Assembly: GCF_000829445.1 (NCBI RefSeq)
Contig: NZ_JXRQ01000015.1
Location: 124,001 to 188,000 of the forward strand
Direction: 5' to 3'
DNA from: Jeotgalibacillus alimentarius
Lineage (GTDB): Bacteria; Bacillota; Bacilli; Bacillales; Jeotgalibacillaceae
Length of the DNA stretch: 64,000 nt
Shown here: one piece after another, positions 32,405 through 40,878 of the stretch
How the letters are laid out: every line of letters begins with the position of its first letter
How positions within the stretch are numbered: the first letter of the stretch is position 1
The notes under the pieces: generated by a model
Database searches by the model: none
What the model saw: the letters and a program-made list of their open reading frames with translations, nothing else
What the model was told of the DNA's origin: nothing
Made by a program: the position numbers and the translations under genes

Positions 32405-32892
32405 CTTTGTTCCCTCTCATTCGTTATTTTCCTGCTCATCACCCGCTGCTCCCCGACCGGTCCGGTGATTCTTCTTCCCGTATCTTCAAAACCTGCACCC
32501 AGATAAAGTCTGAATGCCGCATTATTTTTCAAATTCACTGACAGCACAACCTCATCACACATCGGAATTTCCTGTCGCACCCACTCCGGGAGCAGGTTCA
32601 TCGCCTCTTTTGCGAACCCCTTCCCCTGCTGTCCTTTTGTAATCGACAGCGAGGCAAGCAGGTATGCAGATTCATTTTGAGTGTAATGATTCAGCCGCTC
32701 TGACTGCTCTAAGACAAAAAAGCCGACAGCTTTCTCATCCGCTGTGATCACGACAGGCAACTGATCACCGGTTAATCTGATCAGCTGATCTGCAGGCAGC
32801 GTTGTAAATTGCTCCTGTTCTTTTGGCAGGATAAAGTTTTCGAGGGCTGTCAGATATTCTTCTGAATAATGAACAAGCTTGACCTGATTCAA
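32401..32892 (-). CDS. GNAT family N-acetyltransferase
   Basis: 163 residues. YLLASLSITKGQQGKGFAKE is motif A and VVLSVNLKNNAAFRLYLGAG motif B. Middle gene of an operon, overlapping both neighbours by 4 bp (ATGA). Substrate unknown. Confidence 0.82.
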   Translation of the reverse strand: MNQVKLVHYSEEYLTALENFILPKEQEQFTTLPADQLIRLTGDQLPVVITADEKAVGFFVLEQSERLNHYTQNESAYLLASLSITKGQQGKGFAKEAMNLLPEWVRQEIPMCDEVVLSVNLKNNAAFRLYLGAGFEDTGRRITGPVGEQRVMSRKITNEREQR

Positions 32893-33674
32893 CTTGTTAC
32901 ACGCTCTCCATCGAGTACTTCAATCATTTTTTGCATGAATGTATATGCATCAGATTGATCACCCAATGTTTTTTCTAACCATGAAGATTCAGCTTTCAAC
33001 AGTTCAACTGTCTTTCTCATTGCCTGTTCATGATGCTCGGGGGTGATCAGTTCCAGAATATTGATTAGTTGATTCAGCGGCTCTTCAGGCAAAGACCGCA
33101 TGGCATCCTTCATCCCGAGCTGAGCACGCTCAGGTGCATAGCGGTGTAACATCACGCGCGTCAAAAACTTCATCATTAAATGCAGCGCCTCCACTGCCCA
33201 AATGTTATTGCCTCTTTTCCAGGCTTTTCTATACTGGAACAAAAACCAGCCAATATCAAAAGCTTGCTCTTCGGTCTCTTCAGGTGACATAGTGAAATGC
33301 TGTTTGTCTTTGAACTGATCCAGCAGATTCTCAGGATCGTATAACACGGTAAAATAATCAGTCGTTTTAAACGTCTTTTCAGTCACTGTAAATAAATCCA
33401 CATGCAGCAGGTTATCATAAACCGTAATAATCTTTGGGGCGATGATAAAAATACTGTCGTGAAACAGCATCGGCCTGTACGAAGCAAGATGGTCAACTCT
33501 TCTTGCTAAAAACTCATCTGATTTTTCCGGATCCACAAAACAGTACAAATCAAGATCTGAGTGTTCATCTCCTTCATTTCTGCCAAGCGATCCTTTCAAC
33601 ACGACCGCTTTAACTAATGGATCATTTTTCAAAGATTCAGTTATTTTTTCTGTTGCTTCTAGTTGTATGTTCAT
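32889..33674 (-). CDS. Nucleotidyltransferase domain protein
   Basis: 261 residues. VVLKGSLGRNEGDEHSDLDL is the GSxxR...DxD motif of antibiotic and tRNA-type nucleotidyltransferases, and a helical C-terminal half follows (YRKAWKRGNNIWAVEALHLM). It is first in the operon with two GNAT proteins. A combination of adenylyl- and acetyltransferases hints at small-molecule modification, but this is inference. ATG at 33674 has AGGCAGGA upstream. Confidence 0.75.
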   Translation of the reverse strand: MNIQLEATEKITESLKNDPLVKAVVLKGSLGRNEGDEHSDLDLYCFVDPEKSDEFLARRVDHLASYRPMLFHDSIFIIAPKIITVYDNLLHVDLFTVTEKTFKTTDYFTVLYDPENLLDQFKDKQHFTMSPEETEEQAFDIGWFLFQYRKAWKRGNNIWAVEALHLMMKFLTRVMLHRYAPERAQLGMKDAMRSLPEEPLNQLINILELITPEHHEQAMRKTVELLKAESSWLEKTLGDQSDAYTFMQKMIEVLDGERVTS

Positions 33675-33701
33675 TTGACATCCTGCCTTTCATTGAATAA
33701 A

Positions 33702-33736
33702 AAACCCTGTTCAGTACATTGTACCGAACAGGGTTT
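33702..33736 (-). terminator. Long terminator hairpin after the Fic gene
   Basis: AAACCCTGTTC and GAACAGGGTTT with an inner GTAC-ATT-GTAC; T tract on the minus strand. Confidence 0.85.
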
Positions 33737-33750
33737 CCAACTACTACCTT

Positions 33751-34488
33751 TTATTTCTTAAAATCAGATACACTTAAATACAAATCAAGTGAACTTTCAG
33801 CCTCTTTTGCTACAAGTTCTGTGAAACGACTGTAGTCATTTGTAGTATGTGATGCGTCAAGAGCTTCATAATAAGCTAACCTGTTTTCCACTTTGATTAC
33901 TACAGGTGGATAACCATTCTTCATGAGTTCAAAATTCATCAAGAGTCTTGATGTACGTCCATTACCGTCTACAAAAGGATGAACACCAACAAACTTTGCG
34001 TGAAGAATTGCAGCTCTTTCCACAGGATGAAGTTCCGTCGCCTCACTATTATACCAGGCGATCAACTGCTTCATTTCTTCTTCCACTCGAAATGCTGGAG
34101 GCGGAACATGCTCAGCTCCGGAAATGAAGACTTGTTGATTGCGGTATACTCCTGCATATTCATCATCAATTCCTTTCAAAACAAGGCGATGAAGATTTCT
34201 GATCTGCCATTCCGAGAGCTCTGATCCCTTTTCAATCCAATCCTCCAAATAAGAAATTGCATGTTGATGATTGATGGCTTCAAGATGTTCGCGCATTGTT
34301 TTACCACCGACAGTAATCCCCTCAAGCACCACTTTAGTTTCATTCAGCGTTAGCGTGTTACCCTCAATTGCATTTGAATGGTACGTCCATTCAAGCAAGA
34401 TCTTCTCCTGCAATGACCTCAGCGTATATTTTGGTAAAGGTCTCTGCTGATCCAATAAACTTTTTTTATGATCAATTGAACTGAACAA
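33751..34488 (-). CDS. Fic domain protein, probable AMP transferase, class II
   Basis: 245 residues. HPFVDGNGRTSRLL (His170 to Arg178) is the intact Fic catalytic motif, so AMP transfer to a target hydroxyl is possible. HSNAIEGNTLT near the N-terminus is the SxxxEG inhibitory helix placed before the Fic core, marking a self-inhibited class II protein with no separate antitoxin. The start appears to be TTG 34488 with AGGAGG 10 nt upstream. An ATG four bases earlier is out of frame and stops after six codons. Target unknown. Confidence 0.85.
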   Translation of the reverse strand: MFSSIDHKKSLLDQQRPLPKYTLRSLQEKILLEWTYHSNAIEGNTLTLNETKVVLEGITVGGKTMREHLEAINHQHAISYLEDWIEKGSELSEWQIRNLHRLVLKGIDDEYAGVYRNQQVFISGAEHVPPPAFRVEEEMKQLIAWYNSEATELHPVERAAILHAKFVGVHPFVDGNGRTSRLLMNFELMKNGYPPVVIKVENRLAYYEALDASHTTNDYSRFTELVAKEAESSLDLYLSVSDFKK

Positions 34489-34559
34489 CCATGGTTCACC
34501 TCCTGCTATATAATAAACATACTAGCTCTATTATAAGCTCGTGACCTTCAATTTTCTAA

Positions 34560-35552
34560 CTAAACCACAAAAAACGTCCATACGGAAAGCACAACTGAAA
34601 CACCTAAGATAATCAAAAATGGTCTCAACGCCTGGCTGCGGATATCCTGCAGGCTCACATTTAGACCAAGTCCAACCATCGCCGCCGTTAACAGCCACGT
34701 CGTAAGGCCTGATACAAATTCAAGTACACCATCTGAAACCGGAATCACCGGACCGATGACATATGTTCCAGCAATACTCATCGCTAAAAATCCAATCAGA
34801 AACCATGGAAAGTTAACTTTTGCTTCAGCAGACTGCGCTGACTTTTTGTTCATCCAGAACATCAGAATAAAGCATAACGGAATCAGTAAGAATACTCTCC
34901 CAAGCTTAGCAAGCAGCGCCATTGCAAGTCCGTCTTCTCCCGCAGGTTCTCCGGCAAGCGCGACATGCGCAACCTCATGCAGACTGAGTCCTGCCCACAT
35001 GCCATATTCAATATCAGTCAGCGGCAGTACAGGACGCAGTAACGTATAAATAATAGCAAATACCGTTCCGAGTAAAGCGATAATCCCGACACTCATCGCC
35101 GTATCTTTTTCTTTCACTTTCAAAATTGGTGCCACAGCAGCAATCGCGGCCGCCCCGCAGACACCAGTTCCGACAGCAACAAGCATTGAGATCGCTTTAT
35201 CAGCCTTAAATACTTTTGCAAGCCACACTGTAACTGCGATCGCAAAAATAATGACAGCTGCATCCCTGATCAAAAGACCCGGGCCATCCTGTAACACGAT
35301 TTCTATATTTAACTTCAGACCGTACAATACAATCGCTGCCCTGAGCAGCCGTTTAGTTGAAAATGTAATTCCGCTTCTGAGACGATCCGGATAACCAAAG
35401 ATCTGTCTGTAAAACACTGCAATGACAATCGCAGCAGCTAGCTGTCCTGCTCTGTCAAAGCCGGGCACCATGGCAAGTAGATAACCAAGCCCCGCAATTA
35501 AAAATGTAAATAAAACACCTGATAGCCAGGCTGTTTTAGAAGATAACTTCAT
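34560..35552 (-). CDS. YeiH family (UPF0324) membrane protein, putative sulfate exporter
   Basis: 330 residues with about ten helices. VAVGTGVCGAAAIAAVAPIL, KEKDTAMSVGIIALLGTV and GLSLHEVAHVALAG follow the UPF0324 pattern. Pfam names these conserved hypothetical 698; sulfate or related anion export is proposed for relatives and not proven. It is divergent from a LysR regulator, as yeiH and yeiE are in E. coli. Confidence 0.85.
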   Translation of the reverse strand: MKLSSKTAWLSGVLFTFLIAGLGYLLAMVPGFDRAGQLAAAIVIAVFYRQIFGYPDRLRSGITFSTKRLLRAAIVLYGLKLNIEIVLQDGPGLLIRDAAVIIFAIAVTVWLAKVFKADKAISMLVAVGTGVCGAAAIAAVAPILKVKEKDTAMSVGIIALLGTVFAIIYTLLRPVLPLTDIEYGMWAGLSLHEVAHVALAGEPAGEDGLAMALLAKLGRVFLLIPLCFILMFWMNKKSAQSAEAKVNFPWFLIGFLAMSIAGTYVIGPVIPVSDGVLEFVSGLTTWLLTAAMVGLGLNVSLQDIRSQALRPFLIILGVSVVLSVWTFFVV

Positions 35553-35582
35553 ACTCTCACCCCAGACTACACTATACGCCTG

Positions 35583-35611
35583 ATTATATAATTAGGAAAA
35601 TTAATTATAAT
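35583..35611. promoter_or_regulatory. AT-rich dyad between YeiH and LysR genes
   Basis: ATTATATAATTA, 5 nt, ATTAATTATAAT form an imperfect inverted repeat centred between divergent starts, where a LysR protein would bind. Confidence 0.45.
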
Positions 35612-35654
35612 GATGTTAACTATAAGTAATACTGATACAAAGGAGATGAATGAC

Positions 35655-36524
35655 ATGGATCATCAGCTTACTGTATTTATTGCTGTAGCGGAATGCAGGA
35701 GCTTCTCACAGGCAGCTGCACAGCTTCATATGACACAATCTGCTGTTAGTCAGCATATTAAAAACTTCGAAATACAAATCGGAGCAACGCTTCTTGAGAG
35801 AACGAACAAATACGTCAGACTCAACCAGGCCGGTAAGGTCGTATATCAGCATGCCCTTGAAATCACCGGCCTGTACGGCAGAATGCAGCGTCTGGTTGAT
35901 GATCTGACAAATCACGCAGCAGGCCCGCTTAAAATCGGGGCAAGCTATACATTTGGAGAATATGCCCTTCCTCCTCTCATCGCAAGGCTTCACCAGCTGT
36001 ACCCTGATATTGAGCCGGAAGTGACAATTGGAAACACCGCTCACATTGTGGAGCTTGTCAAAAGCAATCAGCTCGATATCGGTATTGTAGAGGGACAGGT
36101 GAAAGCAGGACGCACATTGACGATTGAAGCATTTGCTAAGGATGAAATGGTGATAGTAGGCGCACATGATTTTGATGTACTGACATCAGATTCTGATACA
36201 CTTGCCCGGCAACTATGGGTATGCAGAGAGCCGGGGTCCGGCACACGGGAAGCAGCAGAAGTAATCTTCACTCAACTTGGAATCGCGCCTGCGCAAATGA
36301 TGACATTCAGCAGTACCCAGGCGATCAAACAGGCTGTAGAGTCCGGTCTCGGACTGACGCTTTTATCAACACTTGCTATTCAAAAAGAAGTCGAATCCGG
36401 CACACTGAAAGTCATTCGAGTGGATGGTCTCCCTTATAAGCGCGCTTTTTCTACAGTTATTACGTCCACTTTCCAGACAAAAGCGCTGCAGGAATTTTTA
36501 AAGTTGTTGTATGAGAAGAATTAG
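35655..36524 (+). CDS. LysR family regulator (YeiE/CysL-like)
   Basis: 289 residues. The N-terminal HTH has CRSFSQAAAQLHMTQSAVSQ and the linker IKNFEIQIGATLLERT. The effector domain has GPLKIGASYTFGEYALPPL and VKSNQLDIGIVEG. ATG at 35655 has AAGGAG 9 nt upstream; the earlier in-frame ATG overlaps that site. It probably controls the divergent yeiH-like gene. Relatives respond to sulfite or sulfur metabolites. Confidence 0.88.
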   Translation: MDHQLTVFIAVAECRSFSQAAAQLHMTQSAVSQHIKNFEIQIGATLLERTNKYVRLNQAGKVVYQHALEITGLYGRMQRLVDDLTNHAAGPLKIGASYTFGEYALPPLIARLHQLYPDIEPEVTIGNTAHIVELVKSNQLDIGIVEGQVKAGRTLTIEAFAKDEMVIVGAHDFDVLTSDSDTLARQLWVCREPGSGTREAAEVIFTQLGIAPAQMMTFSSTQAIKQAVESGLGLTLLSTLAIQKEVESGTLKVIRVDGLPYKRAFSTVITSTFQTKALQEFLKLLYEKN

Positions 36525-36548
36525 TTTTGGGTCCGGCTGCGGAGTTAG

Positions 36549-36750
36549 AATGAAAGAAACGGTGATGGTATTACTCCCGGAGTTGATAGAATTAATCAGA
36601 TTGGTGTAGGAATTCCAGGCGCTTAAGGCACTGTCATTGTAATTAGTGTAAAAGGTGATTGAATAACTCATCAAGCTGATAGATATATTCAAAAAGATGA
36701 TGCAAATCCCCTTCCCGGCCATAGCAACAGCCACTTAAGTCCGATCGAAC
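36549..36750 (+). pseudogene. Degraded coding remnant of unknown family
   Basis: One + frame reads NGDGITPGVDRINQIGVGIP, a TAA, GTVIVISVKGD, a TGA, ITHQADRYIQKDDANPLPGH and HLSPIEHTFE. The continuous protein-like sequence with two stops in one frame suggests a decayed gene or gene end inserted after the LysR gene. No ribosome site or start is seen. I cannot name the family. Low confidence. Confidence 0.35.
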
Positions 36751-36769
36751 ACACTTTTGAAGCCATTAT

Positions 36770-36796
36770 AAAAAGCAGGCCTGGTGCCTGCTTTTT
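36770..36796. terminator. Bidirectional terminator
   Basis: AAAAAGCAGGC, 5 nt, GCCTGCTTTTT, touching the stop of the minus-strand gene. Confidence 0.85.
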
Positions 36797-37415
36797 AATA
36801 CAACTTATTCTGATAGCTGTTATTTAACCTTTCCTCGATACCTTCTTCTGTCAGGTTAGGCAGCTTTGCGTGAGCCTGAATGGCTTTTGCCGGCTTTGGC
36901 AGTTCTTCTTTTTCCAGCCACGATTCAGGCTGCCACAGTCCGGATCTGATAAATGCTTTTGCGCAGTGAATGAAGCATTCATCGACTTTTACTTTAATCG
37001 CAAGAAGCGGGCTTTTTCCGTTCACCGCCATTGCTTCAAGAACAGACGGCTCGGTTACAAGAACGGCACGGCCGTTGATCCTGAGCGTCTCTCCAAGGCC
37101 GGGTATCATGAACAATAACCCGATACGCGGATTCTGCAGCAGATTCGACAGTGAGTCTGCACGCTTATTGCCCGGCCGTTCCGGAATGAGCAGATGATGA
37201 TCGTCCTGAATCATGACAAAGCCGGCTGCGTCCCCTCTTGGCGAAGCATCACAAAGCCCGTTTTTATCAGCCGTTGAGATCGTTATAAATGGAGATTTGC
37301 TGATGAATACCCTGCAATGTTCGTCCAGATGATCGATCACTTTATTTTGAACAAGCTGACCGGGCTCTCCCAAATAACGCCTCAGCTCTTCTTCTGTTTT
37401 GATATCGCCAATCAT
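36795..37415 (-). CDS. Pyridoxamine 5'-phosphate oxidase family protein, FMN-binding split barrel
   Basis: 206 residues. FITISTADKNGLCDASPRGD and LIPERPGNKRADSLSNLLQN are typical of PPOX-type flavin reductases of the MSMEG_1061 group. The C-terminal IKVDECFIHCAKAFIRSGLW is a family signature. Likely an FMN-dependent oxidoreductase; substrate unknown. It overlaps the preceding small gene by 4 bp. Confidence 0.85.
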   Translation of the reverse strand: MIGDIKTEEELRRYLGEPGQLVQNKVIDHLDEHCRVFISKSPFITISTADKNGLCDASPRGDAAGFVMIQDDHHLLIPERPGNKRADSLSNLLQNPRIGLLFMIPGLGETLRINGRAVLVTEPSVLEAMAVNGKSPLLAIKVKVDECFIHCAKAFIRSGLWQPESWLEKEELPKPAKAIQAHAKLPNLTEEGIEERLNNSYQNKLY

Positions 37416-37624
37416 ACTGATCTTCTCCCAACGATTTGTGATAATAGAAATGCAATGCTTGCAGAAACGAGCAATACCACACTGTTAACAAGCGTCATGT
37501 TTTCAGCAATTGACTGTGTACTTGAGCCGGGTTCATATGTACTTGTCAGCCAGAGTCCCGTACCGATCTGGTAAGCAGCTAATAATAGAATGAAGCTGCC
37601 AATGAAAATGAAATACTTCTTCAT
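37412..37624 (-). CDS. Small two-helix membrane protein
   Basis: 70 residues from ATG 37624, with helices at about 5-24 and 45-64 and an outside loop WLTSTYEPGSSTQSIAEN. AGAGGTG lies 6 nt before the ATG. Its stop overlaps the PPOX start, so they are translated together. Not recognised. Confidence 0.65.
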   Translation of the reverse strand: MKKYFIFIGSFILLLAAYQIGTGLWLTSTYEPGSSTQSIAENMTLVNSVVLLVSASIAFLLSQIVGRRSV

Positions 37625-37750
37625 GTTCCTCACCTCTTATTTAACTTTACGATTGAAAGATGGTTAAGTTTCAATAGACTAAGCATTCATATCGTTTACA
37701 ATAACAGGGAACAGGAGAATAATGAAAGACGAACATGAAAGGAGAAAAAC

Positions 37751-38032
37751 ATGAGCTATTCAACATTCCGGTGGATTCACATTATCCTGAGCGGTATCGC
37801 GACCATTCCATTCACTTTATATGCAGCGACAGGGTTTATTGGTGAGAGCTATGAAGATGAACTTTTTCTTATACCCGAGTTACTCATACTGATTGTAATC
37901 TGGCTAATTGGCGCCATACTGATGTTCTTTTCAAAAACAAAGCTGATTGGCATGATACTGACGACTTTACCAATCGTCTTCTATGCAGCAGTGATCGTTT
38001 ATTTCCTGTTCATACCTGCCCTGACCTATTGA
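37751..38032 (+). CDS. Small three-helix membrane protein
   Basis: 93 residues with helices at about 8-28, 40-58 and 66-90. GGAG is 7 nt before the ATG. It precedes a peptidase gene by about 80 bp and may share its transcript. No family recognised. Confidence 0.6.
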   Translation: MSYSTFRWIHIILSGIATIPFTLYAATGFIGESYEDELFLIPELLILIVIWLIGAILMFFSKTKLIGMILTTLPIVFYAAVIVYFLFIPALTY

Positions 38033-38114
38033 GACGGCAGGCCCTGCGTGGTTTATAAATCCTGAAAAGTGGAAAGCAGAAAATAATAAGCATATACAGG
38101 AGAGGATGCAGATC

Positions 38115-39248
38115 ATGAAAACCATTGAGGAGTATTTTCCAAATACATATATAGAGTCGAGAGAAACGTTTCGGGCTAACCTTGAACAAATTAAACAGTA
38201 TTGGCCGGACGCCGAACTGACTACCCGCGAGATCGGGAAAGAAGAAGACAATACAATTGATATGATTTCTTCAGGCGGTACTGAAACGAATGAAAGAGTG
38301 CTGTTCATGACCGCTGGTGAACATGGCATCGAAGGCTATGCCGGGGCTGCTATGCTTGATGTGTTCGTTCAGGAAATGGCGAATCAAATTGATCCAAAAA
38401 GAACAGGTATCTGCCTGATTCACGCTGTTAACCCATGGGGCATGAGAAACTTTAGGCGCGTAACTGAAAATAATATCGATTTGAACCGTAATTATCTCGT
38501 TGATCCCGAAGATGTTCCCGTGGATGTTAATGAGCATTATGAAAATGTGATGAAAGTGTTTTTGCCGAACGGTGTCATTGATAACTACCACCTTGCAAGA
38601 ATTGACCTTCAGACAAAGCTTGCAAAGGGGCTGGTATCTGAGGGCTACAGCGGATTAACAAAAGCCAAAGGTATGGGACAGTACGAATTTCCGACAGGGG
38701 TTTACTACGGCGGTAAAGAAAAAGAAGAGAACGCACAGTTTCTCCAGGCAATTCAGGAAAAGCTGCTTTATGAGTATCCACGCGTGATTCACATGGACTG
38801 GCATACAGCGCTCGGACCGACCAATGAAGTCACAATGGTGATGAGCGAGGATGACGGTCGTACGTTAAAAGAACTGAAAAATACGTACGGGCTGAAAAAC
38901 ATTCAGCAGTTCACACCTGAAAAGACAAAGGGTGATTCCACCCATCATTTTCATGCGCTGAAAAACCGGCATTACCCGGATACGTATTTGTTTTCAGCAT
39001 TATTTGAGTTTGGTACATTCGGAACGAGTATGAGCGCTTCTCTGCGTGAATTTATGACGATCATTCTTGAAAACAGGCTGCATCATGATGGGGCGATCCA
39101 TGAAAAAGACAGACAGGCGATCTTAGATGAATTTAAAGCAATGTTTTATCCGGAAGATCAGGAGTGGCGTCTTGCTGTCCTGACTGAAGGACGAAAAGCG
39201 ATGAAGAGTCTGATGCAGAGTGAAGGGTTATTTACGATCAGAGGTTAA
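38115..39248 (+). CDS. DUF2817 family M14-like metallopeptidase
   Basis: 377 residues. FMTAGEHGIEGYAGAAMLDV holds the HxxE zinc pair, NPWGMRNFRRVTENNIDLNR the arginine and substrate region, and VIHMDWHTALGP the third zinc histidine. SALFEFGTFG near 300 supplies the catalytic Glu region. The family resembles carboxypeptidases and succinylglutamate desuccinylase. No signal peptide, so it should be cytosolic. ATG 38115 suits GGAGAGG; an in-frame ATG at 38106 overlaps it. Confidence 0.82.
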   Translation: MKTIEEYFPNTYIESRETFRANLEQIKQYWPDAELTTREIGKEEDNTIDMISSGGTETNERVLFMTAGEHGIEGYAGAAMLDVFVQEMANQIDPKRTGICLIHAVNPWGMRNFRRVTENNIDLNRNYLVDPEDVPVDVNEHYENVMKVFLPNGVIDNYHLARIDLQTKLAKGLVSEGYSGLTKAKGMGQYEFPTGVYYGGKEKEENAQFLQAIQEKLLYEYPRVIHMDWHTALGPTNEVTMVMSEDDGRTLKELKNTYGLKNIQQFTPEKTKGDSTHHFHALKNRHYPDTYLFSALFEFGTFGTSMSASLREFMTIILENRLHHDGAIHEKDRQAILDEFKAMFYPEDQEWRLAVLTEGRKAMKSLMQSEGLFTIRG

Positions 39249-39249
39249 G

Positions 39250-39287
39250 AAAAAGGTTGCCCGGTTTAATCCGGACAACCTTTTTTT
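39250..39287. terminator. Terminator after the DUF2817 gene
   Basis: AAAAAGGTTGCCCGG, 6 nt, CCGGACAACCTTTTT, then T. It could also work for the minus-strand gene ending at 39403. Confidence 0.85.
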
Positions 39288-39314
39288 AGTTGAAATATGA
39301 TAACTGGCGGGTGC

Positions 39315-39380
39315 CGGGTCAGAGCTGGTATCGGGTCACATAGGATCAGTTACCGGTCACATCCAATACTTTACAGGTTA
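39315..39380. repeat. Possible 21-nt period repeat array B (weak)
   Basis: CGGGTCACATAGGATCAGTTA and CCGGTCACATCCAATACTTTA (starts 39332 and 39353) are 21 nt each and share CGGTCACAT. A third, CGGGTCAGAG at 39315, is 17 nt before. It lies between the stop at 39403 (minus strand) and the terminator. Confidence 0.5.
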
Positions 39381-39402
39381 GAAAGCCCACAGCACTCAGC
39401 GT

Positions 39403-39828
39403 CTATCCCCAGCGCCCCCGCTTCTCTTTTTGTAAAAATTCTATAAACAAATCCACGCCCTGCAGCGCATTATTTCTCACACGTCTCAGGTATTCGTCTC
39501 TATAATCACTGTCGCTCTCAGCAATTCTTTTCAGCATATAATCCTGTGTCTGAACAACGACTTCCGTCCGTTTCAATTTTGCTTCTTTAGACAGAGCCAT
39601 TCCAATCGCACCGAGTACTGCAAACAGAATGAGTGCCGGTATGATCTCAGTTGATACACCAAATGGCAGAATAATTAAAAACAGATTCAGTACAGACACA
39701 ACTACAAGCGGCGTGCCCCATAGTCTGTATTTCATAAACTGTTTGGTAATCGGTTCGATTTTGTCATTGAGTTTTGAGAGCTCCTGCCGGATATAAGGCG
39801 GGTATTGTTCAAGCTTTTTATCCATCAT
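39403..39828 (-). CDS. DUF5392-like (YwnF-type) membrane protein
   Basis: 141 residues. A soluble helical N-terminus (PYIRQELSKLNDKIEPITKQ) is followed by two helices (about 38-58 and 62-80) and a cytosolic helical tail. Order and composition recall B. subtilis YwnF. Function unknown. Confidence 0.55.
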   Translation of the reverse strand: MMDKKLEQYPPYIRQELSKLNDKIEPITKQFMKYRLWGTPLVVVSVLNLFLIILPFGVSTEIIPALILFAVLGAIGMALSKEAKLKRTEVVVQTQDYMLKRIAESDSDYRDEYLRRVRNNALQGVDLFIEFLQKEKRGRWG

Positions 39829-39916
39829 GGTAAAACCCTCCTCCCGTACATTTTCATTGTCCTTTTATTATACTTTTTCCATTCAGCCGCAGTCAAAATA
39901 GCAGTCTTGGAAAAAA

Positions 39917-39959
39917 CTTTTGAACCTTTTGAACCTTTTGAACTTCTGAATGGTATAAC
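39917..39959 (+). promoter_or_regulatory. Triple 9-bp repeat carrying -35-like elements before the ECF operon
   Basis: CTTTTGAAC occurs three times in tandem (39917-39943), each giving TTGAAC, which resembles both sigma-A and ECF (TGAAC) -35 elements. TATAAC lies at 39954-39959; the spacing from the second copy is 19 bp. Confidence 0.4.
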
Positions 39960-39989
39960 ATGTAAATAACAAGTGAAGAGGTGGAGAAA

Positions 39990-40367
39990 ATGGATACTGG
40001 CTGGATTGTTTCACTTGGAGTTATGGCGGTTTGGATTACAATTATTATGGCGGTTATGATTCCTATGCATAAAAAGCACATTGTAAAAGAAAATGGAAAG
40101 ATCAATTATAAGAAAACCACAATTTTTCTAAGATGGAACCGTTTTGATACGATGACACTGATTCTCGCTATTTATACGATTCTTTGTATTCAGGCACTTA
40201 ACATGATGCTCTCAGGCGGCTTCACAATCGAAAATCACTTTGTTCAATTCTTTACAAATCAGGGGCAGGCGTGGGTCATTGTTGTATTCGCTTATCTGAT
40301 TACAAGAGTTACTGCCACATTAAAATCCATTAAAGCACATTGGGGTGATGAGCTTGAGGCAGACTGA
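39990..40367 (+). CDS. Three-helix membrane protein at the head of the ECF sigma operon
   Basis: 125 residues from ATG 39990, with helices at about 5-24, 51-70 and 86-106. The soluble loop KKHIVKENGKINYKKTTIFL lies between the first two helices. Its 3' end overlaps the sigma gene start by 14 bp, so the two are translationally coupled. It might sense the signal or help hold the anti-sigma factor; no family recognised. Confidence 0.65.
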   Translation: MDTGWIVSLGVMAVWITIIMAVMIPMHKKHIVKENGKINYKKTTIFLRWNRFDTMTLILAIYTILCIQALNMMLSGGFTIENHFVQFFTNQGQAWVIVVFAYLITRVTATLKSIKAHWGDELEAD

Positions 40368-40878
40368 AGAAATTGAGATGGCTGCCTATCAGGCCGGAGA
40401 TGCCGAGGCGCTCGGAAGAATCTACGAGCAGTTGAAGCAGCCGCTCTATCTGTTCATCTACCGTTATACGCGGGATGAACAGCTGAGTATCGACGTTGTG
40501 CAGGATACATTTATTAAAGTCCAGCAATACAAACAATCATTCACCCCTGAAAAAGGAACATTGAAGAATTTTTTGTTTCAGACTGCCTATCGCATCATGA
40601 TTGATAAGTTGAACAGGCGAAAGAAGTGGTACCGGCTGATGCCCTTTTTAAAACCGGAAGACCCTCAGCCTACCAATACTGAAGATAAATTAACCGTGCA
40701 GCAGGCCCTCAGCTCTCTTCCTGAAAAACAGCGCGCCGTAATTCTGCTGACTTATTATCATGACCTTTCCCAGACAGAGATTGCACAGATGCTTGAGATC
40801 CCTGTTGGAACAGTAAAATCCAGACTGCATCATGCGATATCTTCATTAAAAAACATGCTGGGAGGCGATTACCTGTGA
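40354..40878 (+). CDS. ECF-type RNA polymerase sigma factor
   Basis: 174 residues. Region 2 has YLFIYRYTRDEQLSIDVVQD and QDTFIKVQQY; region 4 has LPEKQRAVILLTYYHDLSQT and EIPVGTVKSRLHHAISSLK. A TTG at 40354 with GGGGTGA is the likely start; GTG and ATG upstream overlap that site. The next gene overlaps it by 4 bp and looks like its anti-sigma factor. Confidence 0.88.
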   Translation: MRQTEEIEMAAYQAGDAEALGRIYEQLKQPLYLFIYRYTRDEQLSIDVVQDTFIKVQQYKQSFTPEKGTLKNFLFQTAYRIMIDKLNRRKKWYRLMPFLKPEDPQPTNTEDKLTVQQALSSLPEKQRAVILLTYYHDLSQTEIAQMLEIPVGTVKSRLHHAISSLKNMLGGDYL

